Made by a program: the position numbers and the translations under genes
Notes under the pieces: model-generated
The model's database searches: none
Told to the model about the DNA's origin: nothing
The model's input: only the letters and a program-made list of their open reading frames with translations
Source: Lachnospiraceae bacterium
Lineage (GTDB): Bacteria; Bacillota_A; Clostridia; Lachnospirales; Lachnospiraceae
Reading direction: 5' to 3'
DNA: 20,224 nt
Assembly (NCBI GenBank): GCA_017958245.1
Contig: JAGDDC010000325.1
Span: 1-20,224, forward strand
Part shown: positions 6,657-12,972 of the stretch, piece by piece
How positions within the stretch are numbered: the stretch's first letter is position 1
Layout: the number at the start of each line of letters is the position of its first letter

Positions 6657-8936
6657 GTGGAGAAATACAAGAATCTGGTCAGGATCGAGGAGATGAAGAA
6701 CCTCCTCAGCGAGGGGAACTACAGGCGCGCGCTTGAGATCGCCCAGCAGATCGACATAAGAAAGCTGAAGAAATCTTCCGAGCTCAACCTCGTATACGAA
6801 GTGTATATGCGAAACTCCAGGTACGAGAGGGCTCGCGCCTGCGTTGAGAGGCTGTATTCGAAGGTCTCGACCCGGAAGATCCTCATGCAGCTCATAGAGG
6901 TCTGCCTGAAGCTTCATGACGTCGCATCTGCCTCAGAATACCAGCAGGAGTTCATCAGCATGGCTCCTGACGATTTTTACAGATATATATACCAGTACAA
7001 CATAGACAAGCTCTCGGGGAAGCCGGTCGAGGTCCTGATCGACGACCTGGAGCAGCTGAAAGAGCTTGAGTACATCGACATCTGGGCCTACGAGCTTGCG
7101 AAGCTCTATCACAAGGCGGGCCTTCGCGACAAATGCATGAAGGAGTGCGATGATATCGTTGTCTGGTTCGGCGACGGAGACATAGTCGACCGCGCCAAGG
7201 CTTTGCGCGCCTACTACAACGGTGAGCTGGAGCTCGAGGGCCGGGAAGAAACGGCCGGCGACGCGGAAACATTCGAGGGCGAGGCCGAGGACGAGGCAAC
7301 TGAGGCCGTCGAGGGCGAAGCACATGTGGGCTTCGAGATTGAAGCAGCCGAAAGCGCGGCTGGCGCGGATGAAGGCTTTGAGGGCGAAGCAGACGAAAGC
7401 GCGGCTGACGCAGAAAAAGGCTTTGAGGGCGAAGCAGACGAAAGCGTTGCTGACGCAGATGAAGGCTTTGAGGGCGTAGCAGGCGAAAATGAAGGTTTCG
7501 AGAGCGAAGGGGCGAACTTCGGGGGCGAGGGCTTCAATGGCTTGAACGGCGAAGAGGAGGCTTTCGGAAGCGAGAGCTTCGATGGCTTGAGCAGCGAAGA
7601 AGAGGGAACACTCGAAGTGACCTCGATCAGCGCGGAACCGGTAACCGCGGAAGCCATGACTGCGGCGTCCGCAACTGCGGAACCCGTTACCGAAGAAGCC
7701 GTAACTGCGGCGTCCGATCTTCACAACGAAGATATCGAAGAAGACGTATTCAAAAAAGACGAACCTGTCGATATAAAGATAGACTCCGGTGTGATCGACG
7801 GAGACGACTATGATTTCTCATCCAGCCTTGCAAGTATGGTAGGTATGCTCATGGACGAGGACGAACAATCAGCATTTTCAGGGAACGCGACAACAGAAAG
7901 CGAAGTGCATGCTGAGTCTGAGCTCACCACATTTGCGGAGAATGAGGCAACTGAAAACGTTGAAACCGCAGCGGCACCCGAGCCTGCCGAGGCAGAAGAT
8001 CCCGCCGATCCCGCATCCGCTGCGCTCTCCGAGAGAGAGATCGCGGAGATCGAGGTCGAGCAGGCGCTCACAAGCATGATAGAGGAAGAGACTCGCATCG
8101 CAAACGGTGAGGACACCACACATCTCGGACCCGATGAGATGTTCGGTCCCATGCCCGCACCCGCGACTGGCTCTCTCCTTGCGAAGCTCCTTGATGAGAG
8201 CGAGTGTGAGCTCTCCGACTTCCTCGGAGGCTTCTCCTTTGTGGAGCCTGTCAGAACGCAGTTTTTCAAGTGCATGGACATCATGCTGGATTCAAAATAC
8301 AAGAACAGATCGCTCATAGTGAGCGGTTCTTCGACGCGTGAGCGCACCATGATCTCAAGATGCGTCATCAAGACCCTGTACATGGCCGATATCCTGAAGG
8401 AGCAGCGCATCGCGAAGACCACAGGCGTCAAGGCCAACAGTGTCAACATACTCGGAGGCAACGCTCACATCAAGAACTGCGGTCTCATGATCGACGTGGC
8501 AGGCGGGATCGACGGTGAAACCGCGAAGAAGCTCGTCTCCTTCCGCGACGTGTACGGTCCCTCATCGCTGATCGTGCTCATGGACACAAAGAACGAGCTC
8601 AACCGTATCTTCAGGGAATATGACGACCTCGCGGCTGCATTTACGAACCGCATACACATACCCGAGCTCAAGGCCGACGATCTGTGCAAGCTCGCCCTTT
8701 GGGAGCTGTACGCCGCAGGCTTTGATATAGAACGATCCGCAGCTGTCGAGCTGAAAAAGAAGATCGAGGGCATTGCCTCCGGCGCAGATGCCCTTTCCTC
8801 TACTCTCGACCTCGTCGACAGGATAAAGGACAGGATCGAGACCGGGAACGCGCGCATGCTCATCGAGAGCACCCTGAAAGGCGAGACCCTCTCCGGCGGG
8901 TCGCAGACGGTAACAAAAAACGATGTAACTGATTAA
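6657..8936 (+). CDS. TPR-like, acidic repeat linker and degenerate AAA+ domain protein, unknown function
   Basis: A 759-aa cytoplasmic protein in three parts. Residues 1-190 are TPR-like helical pairs (for example MKNLLSEGNYRRALEIAQQI). Residues 195-445 are a very acidic Glu/Ala/Gly-rich linker with tandem 15-residue repeats. Residues about 500-735 resemble the CbbX/SpoVK branch of AAA+ ATPases in the order of elements, but the nucleotide site is broken. The Walker A position reads GSSTRERT (557-564), with E and R where GK belongs. The Walker B position reads GLMIDVAG, with V614 where the catalytic Glu belongs. A sensor-like strand (SLIVLMDTKNELNRIF) and an arginine-containing NRIHIPEL follow. 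The domain is therefore probably a scaffold rather than an ATPase. The start is GTG at 6657 after AGAGG; spacing from the preceding gene is 19 bp and the following gene starts 20 bp after the stop. The AAA+ assignment is inference from motif order. Confidence 0.92.
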   Translation: MEKYKNLVRIEEMKNLLSEGNYRRALEIAQQIDIRKLKKSSELNLVYEVYMRNSRYERARACVERLYSKVSTRKILMQLIEVCLKLHDVASASEYQQEFISMAPDDFYRYIYQYNIDKLSGKPVEVLIDDLEQLKELEYIDIWAYELAKLYHKAGLRDKCMKECDDIVVWFGDGDIVDRAKALRAYYNGELELEGREETAGDAETFEGEAEDEATEAVEGEAHVGFEIEAAESAAGADEGFEGEADESAADAEKGFEGEADESVADADEGFEGVAGENEGFESEGANFGGEGFNGLNGEEEAFGSESFDGLSSEEEGTLEVTSISAEPVTAEAMTAASATAEPVTEEAVTAASDLHNEDIEEDVFKKDEPVDIKIDSGVIDGDDYDFSSSLASMVGMLMDEDEQSAFSGNATTESEVHAESELTTFAENEATENVETAAAPEPAEAEDPADPASAALSEREIAEIEVEQALTSMIEEETRIANGEDTTHLGPDEMFGPMPAPATGSLLAKLLDESECELSDFLGGFSFVEPVRTQFFKCMDIMLDSKYKNRSLIVSGSSTRERTMISRCVIKTLYMADILKEQRIAKTTGVKANSVNILGGNAHIKNCGLMIDVAGGIDGETAKKLVSFRDVYGPSSLIVLMDTKNELNRIFREYDDLAAAFTNRIHIPELKADDLCKLALWELYAAGFDIERSAAVELKKKIEGIASGADALSSTLDLVDRIKDRIETGNARMLIESTLKGETLSGGSQTVTKNDVTD
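7323..7502 (+). repeat. 45-bp tandem repeat, about four units, coding for 15-residue acidic repeats
   Basis: Units at 7323-7367, 7368-7412, 7413-7457 and a diverging fourth from 7458. The consensus product is DEGFEGEADESAADA. The two middle units are almost identical at DNA level; the outer ones have drifted. They lie in the linker of the TPR/AAA-like gene and keep frame. Confidence 0.9.
7524..7613 (+). repeat. Second 45-bp tandem repeat pair in the same linker
   Basis: Units 7524-7568 (GEGFNGLNGEEEAFG) and 7569-7613 (SESFDGLSSEEEGTL) align over 15 residues, with the core GFNGLNGEEE matching SFDGLSSEEE. The sequence differs from the first family but the period is the same. Confidence 0.7.
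7632..7721 (+). repeat. Third 45-bp tandem repeat pair in the same linker
   Basis: Units 7632-7676 (AEPVTAEAMTAASAT) and 7677-7721 (AEPVTEEAVTAASDL) form a clear in-frame duplication. Again the period is 15 residues. Confidence 0.85.
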
Positions 8937-8956
8937 AGTGATCGGAGGACAACGCC

Positions 8957-9292
8957 ATGTCAAATTATTTGAATATATCCACATCAGATGAATACAAAGA
9001 CAAGGTCAAGCAGGAAATGCGCTTCAAGACCGGCAGATTCGTGTGGCGTGTTGTCTTCAACATACCTTTGAACCCCGCGACCGTGAACAACAGCAACCTC
9101 ACGGTCTTTGACTCGAAGGGCTCGCCGCTCGACACCTTGATCTCCTACAACCAGGACACCAACGCGATCGAGATAGAGCCGCGCGAGGCTTATCAGCAGG
9201 GCGAGACCTACAAGCTTCACGTCAAAAAAACTGTTGAGTCCAGAGGAGGTCAACAGTTGAAGAACGATATAGATATTGAATTCTCAGTATAA
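8957..9292 (+). CDS. Small cytosolic Ig-like (Big_5/SbsA-type) domain protein
   Basis: A 111-aa single-domain protein with a beta-sandwich pattern: WRVVFNIPLNPATVNNSNLT, VFDSKGSPLD, IEIEPREAYQQGETYKLHV and DIEFSV. This follows the layout of bacterial Ig-like domains of the Big_5/SbsA type, in which NPATV and a late GETYKLHV strand are characteristic. Those domains usually occur as repeats in secreted or surface proteins. Here there is a single copy with no signal peptide, no anchor and no partner domain. GGAGG lies 8 bases before the ATG at 8957. It is the last gene of the three-gene run and starts 20 bp after its neighbour's stop, suggesting that it is an adaptor or partner of the two large proteins. 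Domain call is moderately sure; the role is unknown. Confidence 0.85.
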   Translation: MSNYLNISTSDEYKDKVKQEMRFKTGRFVWRVVFNIPLNPATVNNSNLTVFDSKGSPLDTLISYNQDTNAIEIEPREAYQQGETYKLHVKKTVESRGGQQLKNDIDIEFSV

Positions 9293-9319
9293 GACCTGCC
9301 GCGGCCCGGCCGTGACATA

Positions 9320-9589
9320 AAAAATCCGTGCATCTTGTTTTGAACAGTCCCAATGAGCGTTACCACAGCAGTTAACTCGGCCCAGGCTGCCTCACATCAC
9401 ACGAAGAACATCGTTTAGTGCTGCTGTATTCCTACCCTGACACGGTTCGCGAGTCTCCGTTGCGTGAGACCCAAGCGTCAACATCACTTACTGCGGGCTG
9501 CCCCACAAAAGACTGCCCGAGACAAAACATCACCCCTGCTATAGCGGATTGCAGGTACAGGGCACCGCTAACTCCCCGGCTGCACGGAC
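9320..9589 (-). ncRNA. ffs: Signal recognition particle RNA, large bacterial type
   Basis: The RNA scaffold of the signal recognition particle, binding Ffh to target nascent membrane and secreted proteins. The minus strand matches the B. subtilis scRNA pattern throughout. The 5' Alu-domain block reads GCCGGGGAGTTAGCGGTGCC then CTGTACCTGCAATCCGCT; the middle has TGATGTTGACGCTTGGGTC; the 3' part has GCCTGGGCCGAGTTAACTGC and GTAACGCTCA. The ends pair (TCCGTGCA with TGCACGGA) and the 3' end runs into ATTTTTT near 9320. The Ffh-binding apical hairpin keeps GTCAGG, the GGAA tetraloop (plus positions 9429-9432) and AGCAGC. The usual TCC/GGA stem is replaced by GTA/TAC, which also pairs perfectly. 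The gene lies between plus-strand genes and opposes them. Exact ends are good to a few bases. Confidence 0.96.
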
Positions 9590-9596
9590 AGGATAA

Positions 9597-9625
9597 AGTA
9601 TATCCAATAAAATGCCCTGTGTCAA
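9597..9625 (-). promoter_or_regulatory. Promoter of the SRP RNA gene, overlapping the rsmA ribosome binding site
   Basis: A consensus TTGACA (9620-9625) and TATACT (9597-9602) with 17-base spacing place the start at about 9589, exactly where the terminal helix of the SRP RNA begins. The -35 shares two bases with the AAGGAGG site of rsmA on the opposite strand. Confidence 0.92.
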
Positions 9626-9638
9626 GGAGGTATATCCC

Positions 9639-10499
9639 GTGGCCACGCTTGGCAACCCGAATGCAACCATAGAGATCCTGAACAAATACAGCTTCGTTTT
9701 TCAAAAGAAGTTCGGTCAGAACTTTCTCATCGACACCCATGTCCTCGACAAGATCATTTGCGCAGCGGACGTGGGAAGCGACGATCTGGTCCTTGAGATC
9801 GGCCCCGGCATCGGCACCATGACGCAGTACCTCTGCGAGAGGGCGCGCTCCGTCGTAGCCGTGGAGATCGACAAGGCTCTCATCCCCATTCTCAGGGACG
9901 ACACCCTCAAAGACTATGACAACGTGACCCTGATCAACGAGGACATCCTAAACTACGACATCGAGACTCTTGTCAGAGAGCAGAACGGCGGCAGACCCAT
10001 AAAGATCGTCGCCAATCTCCCTTACTATATCACCACTCCGATCATCATGGGGCTTTTCGAGAGGCACATTCCCACGGAGAGCATCACAGTCATGGTCCAA
10101 AAAGAGGTGGCGGACCGCATGCAGGCGGGCCCGGGGACCAAGGATTACGGCGCGCTCTCGCTTGCTGTCCAGTTTTACGCAAAGCCTTATATCGCCGCAA
10201 ATGTTCCCCCCAACTGTTTTATGCCGCGCCCGAAGGTAGGCTCCGCAGTCATCAGGCTCACGCCATTTGACGAGCCTCCAGTGCGTGTCAAAGATGAGAA
10301 GCTGCTCTTCAAGCTCATAAGGGCATCATTTAACCAGAGAAGAAAGACCTTGTCGAACGGCCTTTCAAACAGCTCTGAGCTCGACTTTTCAAAAGAAAGG
10401 ATCGCGGAGGCGATAGCAGAGGCGGGCCTGCGCCCTGACATCAGAGGCGAAGCCCTGACTCTGGCGGAATTTGCAAAGCTCTCGGACCTGCTGGCCTGA
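9639..10499 (+). CDS. rsmA: 16S rRNA dimethyladenosine transferase
   Basis: RsmA (KsgA) uses S-adenosylmethionine to dimethylate two adjacent adenosines (A1518 and A1519, E. coli numbering) in helix 45 of 16S rRNA during small-subunit assembly. The 286-aa protein has KKFGQNFLID at the N-terminus, the SAM-binding motif EIGPGIGTMT (from residue 53), acidic VAVEID, the catalytic motif NLPYYITTP (126-134), and C-terminal FNQRRKTL. The start is taken as GTG 9639-9641 because AAGGAGG (9624-9630) lies 8 bases ahead of it. An in-frame ATG at 9612 would put the ribosome binding site inside the gene and has no site of its own. Upstream is the opposing SRP RNA gene; downstream is tadA after 71 bp. Expression must come from a promoter inside or upstream of the SRP RNA region, or by read-through from the 4316-9292 genes. 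Confidence 0.96.
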   Translation: MATLGNPNATIEILNKYSFVFQKKFGQNFLIDTHVLDKIICAADVGSDDLVLEIGPGIGTMTQYLCERARSVVAVEIDKALIPILRDDTLKDYDNVTLINEDILNYDIETLVREQNGGRPIKIVANLPYYITTPIIMGLFERHIPTESITVMVQKEVADRMQAGPGTKDYGALSLAVQFYAKPYIAANVPPNCFMPRPKVGSAVIRLTPFDEPPVRVKDEKLLFKLIRASFNQRRKTLSNGLSNSSELDFSKERIAEAIAEAGLRPDIRGEALTLAEFAKLSDLLA

Positions 10500-10525
10500 G
10501 GTTTCAGACGCGGGGAGAGGAGCAT

Positions 10526-10543
10526 TTGCGGGGAAACCCGCAA
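10526..10543 (+). other. Perfect hairpin with GAAA tetraloop between rsmA and tadA
   Basis: TTGCGGG (10526-10532), GAAA, then CCCGCAA (10537-10543) form a 7-bp stem with a GNRA tetraloop, 27 bp before the tadA ATG. No T-run follows, so it is not an intrinsic terminator. It could be an mRNA processing or stability element. Confidence 0.6.
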
Positions 10544-10570
10544 CACCACTACACCGGAAGAGAGAAAGAC

Positions 10571-11089
10571 ATGAGATCATCTCCTGACGAAAAATTCATG
10601 CGCGCCGCCCTCGCGCAAGCGAGGCTGGCCTTGAAACACGGCGAGGTTCCGATAGGCTGCGTGATAGTCTCGGACGGCAAGATCGTCGCCAGGGGCTACA
10701 ACAGGCGCAATACAGACAAGACAACGCTCTCTCACGCAGAGCTCATCGCGATAAACCGCGCCTCAAAGAAGCTCGGCGACTGGAGACTCGAGGGCTGCAC
10801 GCTCTATGTGACCCTTGAGCCCTGTCAGATGTGCTCGGGTGCTATAGTCCAGGCGCGGATCGACCGCGTCGTGATGGGGACCATGAACCCCAAGGCGGGC
10901 TGCGCGGGCTCTATCCTGAACATCCTTCAGATGGATGCCTTCAACCACCAGGTCGAGATAACGAGCGGAGTCTTAAAAGAGGAGTGCACCGCCGTCCTGC
11001 AGGAATTCTTCAAGGACCTGAGGATCAGGAACCACGAGGAGAAACTAAAGAGGGCTGAGGACACGGATCTCCCGAAAGGAAAGATATGA
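10571..11089 (+). CDS. tadA: tRNA-specific adenosine deaminase
   Basis: TadA deaminates A34 to inosine in the anticodon of tRNA-Arg(ACG), enabling decoding of CGN codons, and is generally essential. The 172-aa protein shows the zinc-dependent cytidine/adenosine deaminase fold: LKHGEVPIGCVIVSDGKIVA, then HAE at 55-57 (zinc ligand and proton shuttle), then PCQMCSGAI with zinc ligands C85 and C88. ARIDRVVMGTMNPKAGCAGS is typical of TadA. The start is ATG 10571, preceded by GGAAGAGAG. A TTG at 10526 lies in frame but inside the hairpin stem and lacks a site. The C-terminus is slightly longer than average, with a charged tail. The stop overlaps the start of the next gene by 4 bp (ATGA), implying translational coupling. 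Confidence 0.96.
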   Translation: MRSSPDEKFMRAALAQARLALKHGEVPIGCVIVSDGKIVARGYNRRNTDKTTLSHAELIAINRASKKLGDWRLEGCTLYVTLEPCQMCSGAIVQARIDRVVMGTMNPKAGCAGSILNILQMDAFNHQVEITSGVLKEECTAVLQEFFKDLRIRNHEEKLKRAEDTDLPKGKI

Positions 11090-11784
11090 ACATCACTTTT
11101 CACGGGCTGAACAAGCTCACATTGCTGGATTACCCGGGACACATGGCAGCGACGCTCTTTGCCGGGGGGTGCAACATGCGCTGCCCCTTCTGCCAGAACT
11201 CTTCGCTGGTCCTTGACCCCGGAAGCCAGCCAAGGATCGACACAGGCGAGATACTGCGCTTCCTCGGAACGAGGAAGGGAATCCTCGAGGGCGTCTGCGT
11301 GACCGGCGGCGAGCCCACCCTGCAGAGGGACCTTCCCGAGTTTATCGCGAAGATCAAAGCCATGTCCTTCCTCGTGAAGCTCGACACCAACGGCACCAAT
11401 CCCGCCATGGTGAAGGCTCTCATACAGGACGGGCTGATAGACTACATCGCAATGGACATCAAGGCCTCGAGAGCAAACTATCCCAAGCTCTGCGGTGTTG
11501 CAGGCTTTGACGTGTCACCCGTCATCGAAACGACAGACATCATAAGGTCTTCCCCGATCGATTATGAGTTCAGGACAACGGTTGTCGGGACTCTCCACAC
11601 GGACGAGGATTTTGTTGATATAGGTGAGTGGCTTGACGGCTCGAAGGCCATCTACCTGCAGAACTTTGAGGACTCGGGAGACCTGATCTGTCAGGGCCTC
11701 GAGGCCGCTCCAAAGGAGACGCTCGAAAGGTACTCGCAGATCCTCGCTCCTCATTTTGAGAAGGTTGAGCTAAGAGGCGTGTAA
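11086..11784 (+). CDS. Radical-SAM activating enzyme, NrdG2-type (anaerobic ribonucleotide reductase activase family)
   Basis: Radical-SAM activases use a [4Fe-4S] cluster to cleave S-adenosylmethionine and install a glycyl radical on a partner enzyme. This 232-aa protein has the cluster motif CNMRCPFC (C29, C33, C36) followed by QNSSLV, preceded by LTLLDYPGHMAATLFAGGC, which is characteristic of the NrdG2 subfamily. VTGGEPTLQ and LDTNGT are later core strands. A GG site (AAAGGAAAG) lies just before ATG 11086. No glycyl-radical reductase gene (nrdD) is in the window, so the partner is encoded elsewhere or is a different glycyl-radical enzyme. It overlaps tadA by 4 bp. The partner assignment is by family, not context. 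Confidence 0.88.
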   Translation: MNITFHGLNKLTLLDYPGHMAATLFAGGCNMRCPFCQNSSLVLDPGSQPRIDTGEILRFLGTRKGILEGVCVTGGEPTLQRDLPEFIAKIKAMSFLVKLDTNGTNPAMVKALIQDGLIDYIAMDIKASRANYPKLCGVAGFDVSPVIETTDIIRSSPIDYEFRTTVVGTLHTDEDFVDIGEWLDGSKAIYLQNFEDSGDLICQGLEAAPKETLERYSQILAPHFEKVELRGV

Positions 11785-11872
11785 TAGCTTGCACTGAGGA
11801 TATCCGCTTATCACAAGAAACGCCCGGCCAAAGGCTGCCCGCAAGGGACGCCTGTCGGGGGACGGAGCATAT

Positions 11873-12457
11873 ATGATCCCACTTTACGTCGAGACCGACA
11901 GGCTCGAGCTGAGAGTCCTTGACGTCTCCGCGGCGGACATGATCACCGCTTTTTATATCGAGAACAGGCAGGACTTCGAGCGCTTCGATCCACCGCACGG
12001 CGAGGACTTCTACACGTCCGAGACCCAGAGGGGGCTGCTTGAAGCAGAGCGGACCCTTCTCATAGAAGGCCGCGGCATAAGGTTCTATATATTCCTCAAA
12101 GAAGCCCCCGACGCCTGTATCGGGAGCGTGAGCTTTGCATATCTGTCAAAGGAAGACTCCCGCACGCCTTCCATCGGCTACAAGCTCGCAAAAAAACACC
12201 GCCACATGGGTTACGCCCACGAGGCGGCATCTGCTCTCATTCCGCTTGTATTTGAAAACTATGGCATCTCAAGGCTCGAGGCGGACATACTCCCCGAGAA
12301 CCTTCCTTCCGTGCGCCTTGCCGTGAGACTTGGCTTCGAAAAGGACGAGATCCCCATCCTGCTCAAGACCTGCAATTCGGACCGCGAAGTCCCTCACACG
12401 AGGTATTTCCTGGAAAAGACGGGGCGGGGCGCATTTGCGAAGATCGACCGTCCATAG
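11873..12457 (+). CDS. GNAT-family N-acetyltransferase, RimJ/RimL-like
   Basis: A 194-aa protein of the acetyl-CoA-dependent GNAT fold. The N-terminal strand is ETDRLELRVLDVSAAD, typical of the RimJ/RimL branch that acetylates protein N-termini or small amines. CIGSVSFAYLSK and SIGYKLAKKHRHMGYAHEAA give the central strand and the acetyl-CoA pyrophosphate loop (HRHMGYA stands where R-x-x-G-x-G/A is expected). The C-terminal LEADILPENLPSVRLAVRLG is the conserved motif B region. ATG 11873 follows GACGGAGCATAT. It comes 88 bp after the activase gene with no terminator seen, so it may be co-transcribed. The substrate cannot be inferred. Its stop is 13 bp from the stop of the convergent exporter gene. 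Confidence 0.92.
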   Translation: MIPLYVETDRLELRVLDVSAADMITAFYIENRQDFERFDPPHGEDFYTSETQRGLLEAERTLLIEGRGIRFYIFLKEAPDACIGSVSFAYLSKEDSRTPSIGYKLAKKHRHMGYAHEAASALIPLVFENYGISRLEADILPENLPSVRLAVRLGFEKDEIPILLKTCNSDREVPHTRYFLEKTGRGAFAKIDRP

Positions 12458-12470
12458 TCACGAAGCAGTC

Positions 12471-12923
12471 TCAGTTCGAAGCGCCCTCCCTAAACTGCTT
12501 TATCCGCTGATATATCTGAAGTCCGGTGCTCACAAGGATGATCCCGAAGGCGATCGCCCCGACCTCCATGATGAGCGTCTGACCGTACTCTCGCGCCAGG
12601 GCGGAGTTATCCATGATGATGTTGGACATCATATAGTACAGGTCTCCTCCGGGCACAAGCGGCACCAGCATGGGCACGAGCAGGATTATGACGGGAGTCT
12701 TCGTGACTCTCGCCATCACCTCCGCAAAGATCATGCAAACAATGGTCGCCGTGAGACATGCGACAAACTTCTTGTCGCTCATCGCAAACATGGTGAGATA
12801 AGCCCCCCACGTGATCGCGCCGCCTATGCCCGCGATCATCAGGCGCTTGCCTCTCATATTGAACATCAGCGCGAAGCCTACCGCTCCGCCTATAGCCATC
12901 AAGATCTGAACCGCGTATCTCAT
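12471..12923 (-). CDS. Threonine/serine exporter family, small subunit (ThrE_2/YjjB-like)
   Basis: A 150-aa integral membrane protein with about four hydrophobic segments: ILMAIGGAVGFALMF, IAGIGGAITWGAYLTMF, VACLTATIVCMIFAEV and IAFGIILVSTGLQIYQRI. The conserved PVIILLVPMLVPLVPGGDLYY, with its proline-rich VPxLVPGG motif, marks the C-terminal half of ThrE-type amino acid exporters. In Corynebacterium ThrE this half is fused to the large half; here, as in many Firmicutes, the two are separate genes. The start ATG 12921-12923 follows GAAGGAAG. It lies 49 bp after the large-subunit gene, in the same direction. Substrate identity (threonine, serine, or a dicarboxylate as reported for YjjPB) is open. 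Confidence 0.9.
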   Translation of the reverse strand: MRYAVQILMAIGGAVGFALMFNMRGKRLMIAGIGGAITWGAYLTMFAMSDKKFVACLTATIVCMIFAEVMARVTKTPVIILLVPMLVPLVPGGDLYYMMSNIIMDNSALAREYGQTLIMEVGAIAFGIILVSTGLQIYQRIKQFREGASN

Positions 12924-12972
12924 ATCTTCCTTCTTCCGTGAAACACTCTTCTATAGCTGCGCCCTTGGCCCG

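Noticed and set aside
7323..7721. Tandem repeats as a possible CRISPR array
   Set aside because: The repeats are contiguous, in frame and without spacers; they are protein-coding repeats.
6933..7724. Minus-strand frames opposite the acidic linker
   Set aside because: They reflect the repeats in the real gene and yield Phe/Arg/Ser-rich low-complexity products without start signals.
9296..9318. GC-rich palindromic stretch after the Ig-like gene as terminator of the three-gene operon
   Set aside because: Only short overlapping helices can form and the plus strand continues into A-rich sequence, not T-rich.
9418..9740. Open reading frames on both strands across the SRP RNA
   Set aside because: The stretch is fully explained by the SRP RNA sequence and structure. 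The frames have no ribosome binding sites and no recognisable product.
11785..11872. 88-bp gap between activase and acetyltransferase genes as a regulatory or RNA locus
   Set aside because: I saw no convincing promoter, hairpin with T-run, or RNA signature.
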